Origin: Neorhizobium huautlense
GTDB taxonomy: Bacteria > Pseudomonadota > Alphaproteobacteria > Rhizobiales > Rhizobiaceae
DNA length: 64,000 nucleotides
Assembly (NCBI RefSeq): GCF_030811685.1
Contig: NZ_JAUSRF010000025.1
Coordinates: 1-64,000, forward strand
Direction: 5' to 3'
Shown: in pieces, positions 32,442 through 42,190 of the stretch
How the letters are laid out: each line of letters begins with the position of its first letter
Numbering within the stretch: position 1 is the stretch's first letter
Program-made: the position numbers and the translations under genes
The notes under the pieces: model-generated
Databases searched by the model: none
Told to the model about the DNA's origin: nothing
What the model saw: only the letters and a program-made list of their open reading frames with translations

Positions 32442-34346
32442 GTGACCGAACGCCACGATTTGCTGCGTGCCGAAAATCTGAGCGTGTCGTTCCCGTTTTA
32501 CGGCGGACGTATCGAGGCGATCCGTAATTTCAGCCTGCGCATATCGCCCGGCAAGGTAACCGCGCTTGTCGGTGAATCTGGTTCCGGCAAATCCGTCTTC
32601 GGCCGCACGATCATGGATATCGAATCCGCCTCGGCACAGATCGGTGGCAGCGTGCTGTTCGACGATCCTGCCGGAGTAGAAGGGCCGATCGATCTCCTGA
32701 GCCTTCCCCATGACGGGCGAAAGATCCGCTCCATTCGCGGCAATCGCATCGGCATGATCTTTCAGGAACCGATGGTCTCTTTCTCACCGCTACACACGAT
32801 CGGCAACCAGATCGAGGAAGCGTTGAAGACCCACACGATCCTGTCGCCGACAGAGCGGCACGAACGGGTGATCGAAATGCTCGGCCTCGTCGGCTTTTCC
32901 AAGCCGAACAAGGTGTTTGGCATGTATCCGTTCGAGCTTTCCGGCGGCATGCGCCAGCGTGCGATGATTGCAATGGCGCTGATCTGCCGGCCGGCGCTGC
33001 TGATCGCGGATGAGCCCACGACGGCACTCGACGTCACCATCCAGGCGCAGATCCTGAAACTTCTGAAAGACCTGCAGTCGCGTTTCGACATGGCGATGCT
33101 GCTCATCACCCATGATCTCGGCGTGGTCGCCAATCTCGCCGACGAGGTCGTGGTGGTCTATCGCGGCGAGGTGATGGAAGCCGGTCCGGTGGACGAGATT
33201 TTCCGCAATCCGCAACATCCCTATCTCAAGGGCCTGATGGCCGCCGTTCCGCATTTCGACATGCAGCCTGGCGAACGCCTGAAGCCGCTGCGCGATATCG
33301 GTGTCGACGGCAGCCGTATGCTGGCGAAAAAGAAGGCGGCCGCCGAGCCCGATCCGGGGCATCCGCGCTCCGATATCCTGCTTTCCGTCCGTAATGTCAG
33401 TAAATCCTTCACCGCCCGCCGTTCGGGTTTCTTTGGCCTCGGCACGCCGGAAAAGACGCTCGCCGTCAACGATGTCAGTTTCGATATTCTGCGTGGCGAA
33501 AGCCTCGGCCTTGTCGGTGAAAGCGGTTGCGGCAAGACCACGCTCAGCAAGATTTTGATGCGCGGGCTGAGTGCGGATGCAGGCAGCGTCACCTTTAATG
33601 GCGCTGAAGGTCCTGTCGATGTTCTGCATGCTGAGAAAGAGGATCTGAAAATCCTGCGGCGAAAAGTGCAGATGGTGTTTCAGGACCCCGTTTCGTCGCT
33701 TTCGCCGCGCATGACGGTGCGCAACATTATCGGCGAGCCCTTGCAGATCCACGAAAAGGGCGATGCGGAAAAACGCACCCGCATCGTTGAGGCACTCACC
33801 AGTGCCATCGGGCTGGAGCGCAGTGCACTCAGCCGTTATCCGCACAGTTTTTCCGGTGGCCAGCGTCAGCGTATCGGCATTGCCCGCGCGCTTGCACTCG
33901 GGCCGGAACTGCTGATCTGCGACGAGCCGGTCTCGGCGCTTGATGTGTCCATCCAGGCGCAGATCCTCAATCTGCTGAAGGATCTCAAGAAGGAACTCGG
34001 GCTCACCTATCTGTTCATCTCGCACAATCTTGCGGTGGTGAACTACATGGCCGATCGGGTTGCCGTCATGTATGCCGGACGCATCGTCGAGATCGGCCCG
34101 GTCGAGACGATCATGCGCTCGCCGGTTCACCCCTATACGCGAAAACTGCTGGCTGCCGTGCCTTACCCGGATCTCGACCGCCCGCTCGATTATGCGACGG
34201 TGGGCAGCGCCTTGAAACGCCCGAAATGGGATGCCCCTTTCGATGATGATGATGACCGGCCGGAGAGCCTCGCGCATGCGGATCTCGGTGGCGGCCATTT
34301 TGTTCTGGCGCAACGCAATGCCGATGCACGGGAGCTTCGGCCATGA
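32442..34346 (+). CDS. peptide-type ABC transporter, fused double ATPase
   Basis: A 634-residue protein made of two complete DppD/DppF-like ATPase domains. Domain 1 has GESGSGKS, FELSGGMRQRAMIAMAL and LLIADEPTTALD. Domain 2 has GESGCGKTT, FSGGQRQRIGIARAL and LLICDEPVSALD. Each is followed by an oligopeptide-type C-terminal extension (PYLKGLMAAVP, PYTRKLLAAVPYPD). The GTG start has AGGAT 7 bases ahead. It leads an ABC operon with binding protein and two permeases, each overlapping the next by 1-4 bases. The substrate is probably a peptide or a small glycosylated compound, unknown. Confidence 0.92.
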   Translation: MTERHDLLRAENLSVSFPFYGGRIEAIRNFSLRISPGKVTALVGESGSGKSVFGRTIMDIESASAQIGGSVLFDDPAGVEGPIDLLSLPHDGRKIRSIRGNRIGMIFQEPMVSFSPLHTIGNQIEEALKTHTILSPTERHERVIEMLGLVGFSKPNKVFGMYPFELSGGMRQRAMIAMALICRPALLIADEPTTALDVTIQAQILKLLKDLQSRFDMAMLLITHDLGVVANLADEVVVVYRGEVMEAGPVDEIFRNPQHPYLKGLMAAVPHFDMQPGERLKPLRDIGVDGSRMLAKKKAAAEPDPGHPRSDILLSVRNVSKSFTARRSGFFGLGTPEKTLAVNDVSFDILRGESLGLVGESGCGKTTLSKILMRGLSADAGSVTFNGAEGPVDVLHAEKEDLKILRRKVQMVFQDPVSSLSPRMTVRNIIGEPLQIHEKGDAEKRTRIVEALTSAIGLERSALSRYPHSFSGGQRQRIGIARALALGPELLICDEPVSALDVSIQAQILNLLKDLKKELGLTYLFISHNLAVVNYMADRVAVMYAGRIVEIGPVETIMRSPVHPYTRKLLAAVPYPDLDRPLDYATVGSALKRPKWDAPFDDDDDRPESLAHADLGGGHFVLAQRNADARELRP

Positions 34347-36220
34347 TCACACGCCGCACCTTGCTTGCACTTCTCGCATCTTCCGCGGCCGCGCCGTTTG
34401 CCCGGGCCACGCAGACGGATGCGAGCCTTCAGGCATCGACAGTTCCACCAGGCCCGCCCAAGGCTGCCCGTATCATCAATCTTGCATCACTCGGTCGCGA
34501 ACCCGGTAAACAGGGCGGCACCGTGCGCATGCTGATCGGCGGCCAGCGCGATATCCGCCTAATGCCGATCAACGGTTATGCTCGGCTGATCGGTTACGAC
34601 GAACATCTCAATCCGCTGCCGGATCTTCTCGAAAAATTCGAGGTCGAGCACTCGAAGGTTTTTACCTTTCACCTGCGTGAAGGACATCGCTGGTCGGATG
34701 GCAGCCCGTTCACGGCGGAGGATTTCCGCTATGTCTGGGAGGACATGTTCCACAACACGGAACTGCATCGCGGTGGCATTCCGGCAGAGTTGAAAGTGGA
34801 TGGCGCGGAGCCGCGTTTCGAAATTCTCGATGAACGCACGGTGCGTTATTCCTGGGATACGCCCAATCCGGATTTTTTGGCGCAGCAGGCAGCGCCTTCG
34901 CCCACACGGCTGATGATGCCATCGGCCTATATGAAGCAGTTCCATCCAAAGTATCAGGATGCGGAAACGCTGGCCAAGCTGATGAAGGCCAATCGCCTTG
35001 AAGACTGGTCATCGCTCCACCAGTTCATGGGGCGTACTTTTCGGCCGGAAAATCCCGGCCTGCCGACGCTGGAACCCTGGTGTCCGCGCACCAAGCCACC
35101 AGCGCAGCAATTCATCTTCGAGCGCAATCCGCATTTCCACCGCGTCGACGAAAACGGCGTGCAATTGCCCTATATCGACAAATTCGTGCTCAATGTCAGT
35201 TCGCCGGGTCTGATCGCCGCCAAGGCCGGTTCAGGCGAAAGCGACCTGCAGATCGCCAATATCGATTTTGCCGACTACACATTCCTGAAAAGCTCGGAAA
35301 AGCGCTTTCCGGTTCACGTCAATCTGTGGAAACGCACGCAGGGCTCGCGCATCGCGCTGATGCCCAATCTCAACTGCAAGGATGAGGTCTGGCGCACGTT
35401 GTTCCGGGACGTGCGTTTCCGGCGTGCATTGTCGCTGGCGATCGATCGCAGCGAAATCAACAAGGCGGTGTTTTACGGGATCGCCAAGGAAAGCGCCAAT
35501 ACGGTTCTGCCGGAAAGCCGGCTTTACCGGCCTGAATATGCCCAGGCCTATACCGCATTCGATCCAGAGGCGGCCAATCGTCTGCTCGATGAAACGGGGC
35601 TTGATCGGCGCAACGACAAAGGCCTGCGGCTGCTGCCGGATGGTCGCGTTGCCCACATCACCATCGAATCCGCCGGTGAAGATTCATTCGAAAGCGATGT
35701 ACTGGAACTGGTCGCCGATCACCTCTTCAAGATTGGCATCGCTATCCATACGAGAGCGACGCAAAGGGAGTTGTTCCGGCGCCGCATTCGTGGCGGCGAA
35801 ACGATCATGTCCGTCTGGCAGGGGCTGGATAATGGCGTGCCGACCGCCGACATGTCGCCGCAGGAATTGGCACCGACTTCGGACGATCAGGTGTTCTGGC
35901 CGAACTGGGGACTGAACTACATGTCCGGCGGAGGCGATGGTAATCCTCCCGACATGCCGGAAGCGAAACAGTTGCTCGACCTCCTGAAGGAATGGCGCCG
36001 CAGTGGCGAGACCAGCGAGCGCGAGGATATCTGGCACCAGATGCTGTCGATCTTCACACAGCAAGTTTTCACCATCGGTCTTGTCAATGCGGCACTGCAA
36101 CCGGTGGTCAGTTCATCGAGGTTGCGCAACATGCCTTCGCGCGGTCTCTTCTGTTTCGATCCCTATTCCTATCTCGGTGTCTATATGCCGGACACGTTCT
36201 GGTTCGGGGAGAGTGCCTGA
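34343..36220 (+). CDS. ABC transporter family 5 substrate-binding protein
   Basis: A 625-residue periplasmic binding protein of the DppA/OppA (SBP_bac_5) family, somewhat long for the family. The N-terminus MITRRTLLALLASSAAAPFARA has a twin arginine and looks Tat-like. TFHLREGHRWSDGSPFTAEDFRYVWEDM is the family signature, and VRFRRALSLAIDRSEIN lies in the C-terminal part. It overlaps the ATPase gene by four bases and the permease start by one base. It captures the substrate for the importer encoded by the next genes. Confidence 0.9.
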   Translation: MITRRTLLALLASSAAAPFARATQTDASLQASTVPPGPPKAARIINLASLGREPGKQGGTVRMLIGGQRDIRLMPINGYARLIGYDEHLNPLPDLLEKFEVEHSKVFTFHLREGHRWSDGSPFTAEDFRYVWEDMFHNTELHRGGIPAELKVDGAEPRFEILDERTVRYSWDTPNPDFLAQQAAPSPTRLMMPSAYMKQFHPKYQDAETLAKLMKANRLEDWSSLHQFMGRTFRPENPGLPTLEPWCPRTKPPAQQFIFERNPHFHRVDENGVQLPYIDKFVLNVSSPGLIAAKAGSGESDLQIANIDFADYTFLKSSEKRFPVHVNLWKRTQGSRIALMPNLNCKDEVWRTLFRDVRFRRALSLAIDRSEINKAVFYGIAKESANTVLPESRLYRPEYAQAYTAFDPEAANRLLDETGLDRRNDKGLRLLPDGRVAHITIESAGEDSFESDVLELVADHLFKIGIAIHTRATQRELFRRRIRGGETIMSVWQGLDNGVPTADMSPQELAPTSDDQVFWPNWGLNYMSGGGDGNPPDMPEAKQLLDLLKEWRRSGETSEREDIWHQMLSIFTQQVFTIGLVNAALQPVVSSSRLRNMPSRGLFCFDPYSYLGVYMPDTFWFGESA

Positions 36221-37218
36221 TGCTGCGTTACATTCTCTGGCGCATCCTAGTGATGATCCCGACCCTGCTTTTGATTTCGATGCTGGTCTTCACCATCATC
36301 GAACTGCCGCCGGGCGATTATTTCGAAAGCTATATCGAGGAACTGCGGGCCATCGGCGAAAAGGCCGATCTGCAGGAAATCGAGGAATTGCGGGCGCGTT
36401 ACGGTTACGACAAGCCGATACCGATCCGTTACCTCAACTGGGTCGGTGGCATGCTGGTCGGCGATTTCGGGTATTCCTTCGAATACCGCCTGCCGGTCAG
36501 CGAAGTTGTGGGTGATCGCCTGTGGCTCACGGTTCTGGTCTCCTTCGTCACCATCGCTCTCACCTGGATCATCGCCTTCCCGATCGGCGTTTATTCGGCC
36601 ACCCGCCAGTATAGCTGGGGTGATTATGGATTGACGCTATTCGGCCTGATCGGCATCGCCGTGCCGAATTTCATCTTCGCGCTGATCCTGATGTATTTCG
36701 CCAATATCTGGTTCGGCACCACGATCGGCCATTTGATGGATCAGAAATATCTCAACCAGCCGATGAGCTGGGACAAGTTCTGGTCGATCCTGGAACACCT
36801 GTGGATCCCTGTCATCATCATCGGTACGGCCGGAACGGCCTCGATGGTGCGCCGGTTGCGCGCCAACCTTCTGGATGAGCTGCAGAAGCAATATGTCATG
36901 ACGGCGCGTGCCAAGGGCCTGCATCCGATGAAGGTGCTGACCAAATACCCGCTGCGCATGTCGCTCAACTTCTTCATCTCGGATATCGGCTCCATCCTGC
37001 CGTCGATCATTTCCGGTGCGGAAATTACCGCCGTTGTGCTCTCGCTGGAAACCACCGGCCCGATGCTGATCAAGGCCCTGCAGAGCCAGGACATGTATCT
37101 GGCCGGTTCGTTCCTGATGTTTCTAGCCTTCCTGACGGTGATCGGCGTGCTGGTCTCGGATATCGCGCTGGCACTGTTTGATCCGCGCATCCGTCTGAAG
37201 GGAGGGGCCACCAAGTGA
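36220..37218 (+). CDS. peptide-type ABC transporter permease 1
   Basis: A 332-residue DppB-like permease. The first membrane helix (MLRYILWRILVMIPTLLLISMLVFTIIEL) is followed by a periplasmic loop and five more helices. The EAA-type loop reads LRANLLDELQKQYVMTARAKGLHPMKVLTKYPLR, the contact point for the ATPase. The start overlaps the binding-protein stop (TGATG). It forms the inner-membrane channel with permease 2. Confidence 0.9.
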   Translation: MLRYILWRILVMIPTLLLISMLVFTIIELPPGDYFESYIEELRAIGEKADLQEIEELRARYGYDKPIPIRYLNWVGGMLVGDFGYSFEYRLPVSEVVGDRLWLTVLVSFVTIALTWIIAFPIGVYSATRQYSWGDYGLTLFGLIGIAVPNFIFALILMYFANIWFGTTIGHLMDQKYLNQPMSWDKFWSILEHLWIPVIIIGTAGTASMVRRLRANLLDELQKQYVMTARAKGLHPMKVLTKYPLRMSLNFFISDIGSILPSIISGAEITAVVLSLETTGPMLIKALQSQDMYLAGSFLMFLAFLTVIGVLVSDIALALFDPRIRLKGGATK

Positions 37219-38384
37219 AGCCCATGCTCCCGCAAAGCGGCCAGCCGCTCGATCATTACGTCTCGACCGCCCCGTTCGATCCTTACGCAACCGAAGCGGC
37301 AGCCGGCTCCAGCGCCTATACTGAGGCCTCGCAGCTGCGGCTGATGTGGTGGCGGTTCAAGCGCCACCGGCTGGCGCTGATCTCCGGCATCCTTCTGCTC
37401 GTTGCATATCTGTCGATCATCATCGTCGAGTTTCTGGCGCCGTATAACCTGCATACCCGCAATATCGACAGCATCTATTCACCGCCGCAATCGGTGCATC
37501 TCTTTCATGAAGGCGAGTTCGTCGGGCCGTTTGTCTACAAGCAGCGCATGCAGCTCGACATGACGACGCTGAAGCGGGTCTATACCGACACCAACATCGT
37601 CCAGCCGCTGCGTTTCTTCTGCAAGGGGGACGCCTATCGTTTTTGGGGGCTTTTCGAAGCCGACCGCCATCTCGTCTGCCCGGCAGAAAACGGCGATTTC
37701 TTTCTGCTCGGCACCGATCGCCTCGGCCGCGATGTGCTGTCGCGCATTCTTTATGGCGCGCGCATTTCGCTTACGATCGGTCTTCTCGGCATCACCACAA
37801 GTTTTATTCTCGGCATCGTGATCGGTGGTCTTGCCGGCTATCGCGGCGGCGTGTTCGATCTCATCGTCCAGCGCATCATCGAGGTCTTGCAGTCCATCCC
37901 CAGCATCCCGCTCTGGCTGGCACTTGCCGCCATCATGCCGCTCACCTGGAGCCCGCTGGTCATCTATCTCGGCATCACCTTCATCCTCGGCCTGCTGGAT
38001 TGGACGGGGCTGGCGAGGGCGGTTCGCTCAAAGCTCTTTTCACTGCGGGAAGAGGATTATGTCCTGGCTGCGCAGCTGATAGGCGCCAGCAAGACGCGCA
38101 TTATCGGCCGCCATCTTGTGCCCGGCTTCATGTCGCATCTCATCGCCAGCGCCACGCTTGCCATTCCCGGCATGATCCTCGGAGAGACCACGCTCAGCTT
38201 CCTCGGTCTCGGCCTGCGCGCGCCGATCACAAGCTGGGGTGTCTTGCTCACGGAAGCGCGAACGGTTAACGTGATCGCCCTCTACCCATGGCTTCTCTTC
38301 CCGGTCATCCCGGTCATCGTGGTGATCCTCGCCTTCAACTTTTTGGGAGACGGCTTGCGCGACGCCGCCGATCCCTACAAGTGA
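37215..38384 (+). CDS. peptide-type ABC transporter permease 2
   Basis: A 389-residue DppC-like permease, longer than usual. A cytoplasmic N-terminal extension precedes helix 1 (LALISGILLLVAYLSIIIVEFLAPY). A periplasmic loop of about 90 residues follows before LGTDRLGRDVLSRILYGARISL, a family hallmark. The EAA loop is LREEDYVLAAQLIGASKTRIIGRHLVPG. The GTG start overlaps the permease 1 stop (GTGA); an ATG nine bases later is an alternative. The enlarged loop is shared by a subset of permeases whose substrates are poorly known. Confidence 0.9.
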   Translation: MKPMLPQSGQPLDHYVSTAPFDPYATEAAAGSSAYTEASQLRLMWWRFKRHRLALISGILLLVAYLSIIIVEFLAPYNLHTRNIDSIYSPPQSVHLFHEGEFVGPFVYKQRMQLDMTTLKRVYTDTNIVQPLRFFCKGDAYRFWGLFEADRHLVCPAENGDFFLLGTDRLGRDVLSRILYGARISLTIGLLGITTSFILGIVIGGLAGYRGGVFDLIVQRIIEVLQSIPSIPLWLALAAIMPLTWSPLVIYLGITFILGLLDWTGLARAVRSKLFSLREEDYVLAAQLIGASKTRIIGRHLVPGFMSHLIASATLAIPGMILGETTLSFLGLGLRAPITSWGVLLTEARTVNVIALYPWLLFPVIPVIVVILAFNFLGDGLRDAADPYK

Positions 38385-38423
38385 CACGCATAGAATTCGT
38401 ATAATCTGTAACGAAAGACCCAC

Positions 38424-39632
38424 ATGACGCGCCGTCTCGATAACGCTCGCATCCTCATGTACAGCCATGACACGTTCGGACTCGGCCATCTGCGCCGCTG
38501 TCGCGCCATCGCCCATTCGCTGGTTGAGGATTACCGTGGCCTGAATGTCCTGATCATCTCCGGCGCCACCATTGCCGGTGCCTTCGATTACCGCGCCCGC
38601 GTGGATTTTGTGAAGATCCCGTCGGTCATCAAGCTGCGCAACGGCGAATATACGTCGATGGACCAGCATATCGATCTTCAGGAAACCCTGAAGATGCGCC
38701 AGTCGATCATCCGCCACACCGCCGAAACATTTGATCCCGACATTTTCATCATCGACAAGGAGCCGCTCGGCCTGCGCGGTGAGGTCGAGGACACGCTGGC
38801 CTACCTGAAGACGCGCGGTACCAAGCTGGTTCTCGGTCTGCGCGAAGTCATGGATGCACCGCATCTGCTCGACAAGGAATGGCAGCGCAACGATGTGATG
38901 CGCAAGATCGGCCAGTATTACGACGATATCTGGGTTTATGGCCCACCGGAATTCTATGATCCGCTGGTCGGCCTCGATGCACCGCAGAATGTCCGCTCGA
39001 AAATGAGTTTCGTCGGCTTTCTGCAACGCGCCGTCGGCGAGGGCGTGCAGTCCGATCACCGCCAGAAGGACGATTACATTCTCGTCACCACAGGTGGCGG
39101 TGGTGATGGCGCCGATCTCGTTCAGGAAGTCATTGCCGGATACGAGGCCGATCCCACCTTCACCCAGAAGGCACTGATCGTGCTTGGCCCTTATATGCCT
39201 GCCGAACAGCGTCATCGCCTGCAGGAAGCGGCCGCGCGTGTTGGCCCATTGGAAGTGATCGAGTTCGACAACCGCATGGAAGATCTGGTGGCCAATGCCA
39301 AGGCCGTCGTCGCCATGGGCGGCTACAACACCTATTGCGAGATCCTCTCCTTCGACAAACCGGCGCTGATCGTGCCACGCACCCAGCCGCGCGAAGAGCA
39401 GTTGATCCGTGCGCAACGTGCGACCGAGCTCGGCCTTGTCACCATGCTGTTGCCGGAGGAATCCGCCGATCCCAAATGTATGGCAGCCGCCTTGCGAACC
39501 CTTCTCACCCAGCCCGCTCCCTCAGCCGGTGATCCAAGCCTCAGGCTTGAGGGGCTTGCCCATATCTCGTCCATGGTCGGTGAATGGATGAAGCGCCGCG
39601 ACGGCGATCATCTGACGGTCGTGCAGGGCTGA
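38424..39632 (+). CDS. predicted glycosyltransferase, MurG-like (COG4671 type)
   Basis: A 402-residue GT-B protein. The N-terminal motif ILMYSHDTFGLGHLRRCRAIAHSL is the family mark. The C-terminal half holds ILVTTGGGGDGADLV and the donor site AVVAMGGYNTYCEILSFDKPALIVPRTQPREEQLIRA, as in MurG and GT28 enzymes. It starts 39 bases after the ABC operon and is followed by two further glycosyltransferase genes 1-7 bases apart. A related protein is encoded at 40886. The product glycan is unknown. Confidence 0.85.
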   Translation: MTRRLDNARILMYSHDTFGLGHLRRCRAIAHSLVEDYRGLNVLIISGATIAGAFDYRARVDFVKIPSVIKLRNGEYTSMDQHIDLQETLKMRQSIIRHTAETFDPDIFIIDKEPLGLRGEVEDTLAYLKTRGTKLVLGLREVMDAPHLLDKEWQRNDVMRKIGQYYDDIWVYGPPEFYDPLVGLDAPQNVRSKMSFVGFLQRAVGEGVQSDHRQKDDYILVTTGGGGDGADLVQEVIAGYEADPTFTQKALIVLGPYMPAEQRHRLQEAAARVGPLEVIEFDNRMEDLVANAKAVVAMGGYNTYCEILSFDKPALIVPRTQPREEQLIRAQRATELGLVTMLLPEESADPKCMAAALRTLLTQPAPSAGDPSLRLEGLAHISSMVGEWMKRRDGDHLTVVQG

Positions 39633-39639
39633 GCAACAC

Positions 39640-40884
39640 ATGCCGGAATTGAAGAAGATCGTCGTCCTCCTGAAGGGCTATCCGCGCCTTTCGGAAACTT
39701 TTATCGCGCAGGAACTCTTGGGGCTGGAACGGGCCGGGCTGTCGCTCGAACTGTTTTCCATGCGCCGCCCGACGGACAAGAAACGTCATCCGATCCATGA
39801 CGAGATCCGTGCACCGGTCAAATACCTGCCGGAATATCTGCACGAGGAACCGCTTCGGGTTCTGTGCTCGCTCATGAAGGCTGCGCGCAAGCCGGGTTTC
39901 GGCAAGGCAGTGCGCCAGTTTTTTACCGATCTTACCCGTGATTTTTCCCGCAACCGTTTTCGCCGGTTCGGCCAGGCGGCCGTGCTGGTGGCCGAGTGGC
40001 CGGCGGATGCCGACTGGCTTTATGTACATTTCATCCACACACCGGCCTCGGTCGGTGCCTATGCGGGCATGATCGCCAATATTCCATGGTCTGTCTCGGC
40101 GCATGCCAAGGATATCTGGACCTCTCCTGCCTGGGATCTGCAGGGCAAGCTCAGCCAAGCCAACTGGGCCGTCACCTGCACGCGCGCCGGGTTCGATCAC
40201 CTGACTGAACTGGCTGGCCGCGAAGGTATCGTCAACCTCAGCTATCACGGCCTCGATCTCGATCGTTTCCCGGTCTTTGCCGAAAAGCGGAATGTCCGCG
40301 ATGGCTCTTCCGCAGAAGACCCCGCCATCATTCTCTCCGTCGGCCGCGCCGTGAAAAAGAAAGGTTACGATACGCTTCTCAACGCCTTGGCGCTTTTGCC
40401 AAAAGATCTACACTGGCGTTTTCGTCATATCGGCGGGGGCGAACAGTTGTCTGCCCTGAAGGCGCAGGCGGAACAGCTTGGACTGACCGACCGCATCGAA
40501 TGGTTCGGCGCGCTGGCGCAGGTGGAAGTGCTGGAACACGACCGCAACAGTGATGTCTTTGCGCTGGCCTCCCGCATCACCGATGATGGCGATCGTGATG
40601 GCCTGCCGAATGTTCTGGTCGAAGCCGCCAGCCAGCGCATGGCCTGCGTGGCCACTGCCCAGGCCGGCATTTCCGAACTGTTTGTCGATGGCGAAAACGG
40701 CCTGCTCGTGCCCCCGGAAGATGCGGCGGCTCTGGCCGCAGCGCTTGAACGCATGATCCGCGATCCGGCGCTCCGCCAACGTCTCGGCGATGCCGCCGAA
40801 CATCGCGTCCGCCACGAATTCGATCACCGCGCCAGCATTCGCCAGCTCGAAACGCTGTTTGCCGCGCACCGCGGAAAGGCATGA
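39640..40884 (+). CDS. glycosyltransferase, GT4 family
   Basis: A 414-residue GT-B glycosyltransferase. The N-terminus reads VVLLKGYPRLSETFIAQELLGLERAGL, typical of colanic-acid-type GT4 enzymes. Residues about 215-400 form the donor domain with ILSVGRAVKKKGYDTLLNAL, VFALASRITDDGDRDGLPNVLVEA (the EX7E region) and VDGENGLLVPPEDAAALAAAL. It lies between the two MurG-like glycosyltransferases, separated by 7 bases and 1 base, so the three are very likely one transcription unit building one glycan. Confidence 0.88.
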   Translation: MPELKKIVVLLKGYPRLSETFIAQELLGLERAGLSLELFSMRRPTDKKRHPIHDEIRAPVKYLPEYLHEEPLRVLCSLMKAARKPGFGKAVRQFFTDLTRDFSRNRFRRFGQAAVLVAEWPADADWLYVHFIHTPASVGAYAGMIANIPWSVSAHAKDIWTSPAWDLQGKLSQANWAVTCTRAGFDHLTELAGREGIVNLSYHGLDLDRFPVFAEKRNVRDGSSAEDPAIILSVGRAVKKKGYDTLLNALALLPKDLHWRFRHIGGGEQLSALKAQAEQLGLTDRIEWFGALAQVEVLEHDRNSDVFALASRITDDGDRDGLPNVLVEAASQRMACVATAQAGISELFVDGENGLLVPPEDAAALAAALERMIRDPALRQRLGDAAEHRVRHEFDHRASIRQLETLFAAHRGKA

Positions 40885-40885
40885 C

Positions 40886-42037
40886 ATGACAACCACCAAC
40901 CGCCAGCCGCGCGTCTTTTTCTACGTCCAGCATCTGCTCGGCATCGGCCATCTGGCTCGCGCCAGCCGTATCGCGGCGGCACTGGTGGAGGATGGTTTTG
41001 CCGTCACGCTGGTCACCGGTGGCATGCCGGTCAAAGGTTTTCCGGGGCCGGGCATCGACCATGTCGAGCTGCCGCCAGTCGCAACCGGTGTCGAATTCGC
41101 CGGTCTGGCGCAGGCCGATGGCACACCGGTCGACAAGGCTTTTGAGGAAGCCCGCACCAAAATGCTGCTCGATGCCTTCCATCGTATAAAGCCGGATGTG
41201 GTCATCACCGAAGCCTTTCCTTTCGGCCGCCGTCAGGTGCGTTTCGAGCTTCTGCCGCTGCTGGAAGCGATCGAAGCCGCAGAACCGCGCCCGGTCGTCT
41301 GCGCCTCGGTGCGCGATATCCTGCAGGAAAACCGCAAACCCGGTCGCGATCGGGAAACTGTTGACTTGGTTCAAAACCATTTCGACCACGTGCTCGTCCA
41401 CGGTGACCCGACTTTTGCTCGCATAGAGAATACGTTCCCGCTCGCAGATGAGATTGCTGACCGGGTCATCTATACCGGCATGGTGGCGCCGCCGGCGCCC
41501 AAGCCATCTGAGGAACGTTACGATATCGTCGTGTCCGCTGGTGGCGGCGTGGTTGGCGCAGCCCTCATGCAGGCCGCCGTTGCCGCTTCTGCCGATTTCG
41601 ATCGCACGCTGAAATGGTGCGTCATCACCGGCCCGAACCTGCCGCAAGCGGATTTCGACAGCCTTGCGAGCAGCACGGCTGAAAACATGACGCTGTTCCG
41701 CTTTCGCCCCGATTTCCCGAACCTGCTGGCGTCGGCATCGCTCTCCATCTCGCAGGCCGGTTACAATACGGTGGGCGATCTGCTGCAGACCTCCTGCCGT
41801 CTGCTTCTCGTGCCCTTCGCTACTGGCGGAGAAACGGAACAGACGGAGCGTGCTGAAAAACTGAAGGCCATGGGGCTCGCGGTCGTGGTGGAAGAGGCCT
41901 CGCTGTCGAAGGACAGCATGTCGGCCGCCATTACTGAGGCCTTGCAGCTGCCGCCACCGTCCTCGGTGGATATCCGCATGGATGGCGCACGCGAAACAGC
42001 CCGGATCCTGCGCGGGCTTCTGGCAGAGCGGCCGTAA
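40886..42037 (+). CDS. predicted glycosyltransferase, MurG-like (second copy)
   Basis: A 383-residue GT-B protein starting MTTTNRQPRVFFYVQHLLGIGHLARASRIAAAL, the same GHLxRxxxIA motif as the protein at 38424. The C-terminal donor-binding part reads SISQAGYNTVGDLLQTSCRLLLVPFATGGETEQTERAEKL. The two paralogues share architecture but are clearly divergent in sequence. It begins one base after the preceding stop codon. A weak hairpin (42039-42053) follows the gene. Confidence 0.85.
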   Translation: MTTTNRQPRVFFYVQHLLGIGHLARASRIAAALVEDGFAVTLVTGGMPVKGFPGPGIDHVELPPVATGVEFAGLAQADGTPVDKAFEEARTKMLLDAFHRIKPDVVITEAFPFGRRQVRFELLPLLEAIEAAEPRPVVCASVRDILQENRKPGRDRETVDLVQNHFDHVLVHGDPTFARIENTFPLADEIADRVIYTGMVAPPAPKPSEERYDIVVSAGGGVVGAALMQAAVAASADFDRTLKWCVITGPNLPQADFDSLASSTAENMTLFRFRPDFPNLLASASLSISQAGYNTVGDLLQTSCRLLLVPFATGGETEQTERAEKLKAMGLAVVVEEASLSKDSMSAAITEALQLPPPSSVDIRMDGARETARILRGLLAERP

Positions 42038-42038
42038 C

Positions 42039-42060
42039 AGGCGCGTTGCGCCTCTTATTC
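42039..42060 (+). terminator. weak hairpin after the glycosyltransferase operon
   Basis: AGGCGC (42039-42044) and GCGCCT (42048-42053) form a short GC-rich stem with a 3-base loop, followed by CTTATTC. The T-tract is poor, so termination efficiency is doubtful. Confidence 0.4.
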
Positions 42061-42190
42061 GCTGGCAGGGCGGGTGCGGCCATGCCCCAAATCTTTCAAA
42101 CCCTTACCTGTCCTCATTTGCGTTTTCGCAATTCGGAACTTCGGCCTATCTTCGGCGTTGAGCGTGATCGTCGCTGGAGGAGGAAGCCCG

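Noticed and set aside
38040-39416. A 458-codon minus-strand frame over permease 2 and the MurG-like gene
   Set aside because: It spans two well-supported plus-strand genes and has no family features.
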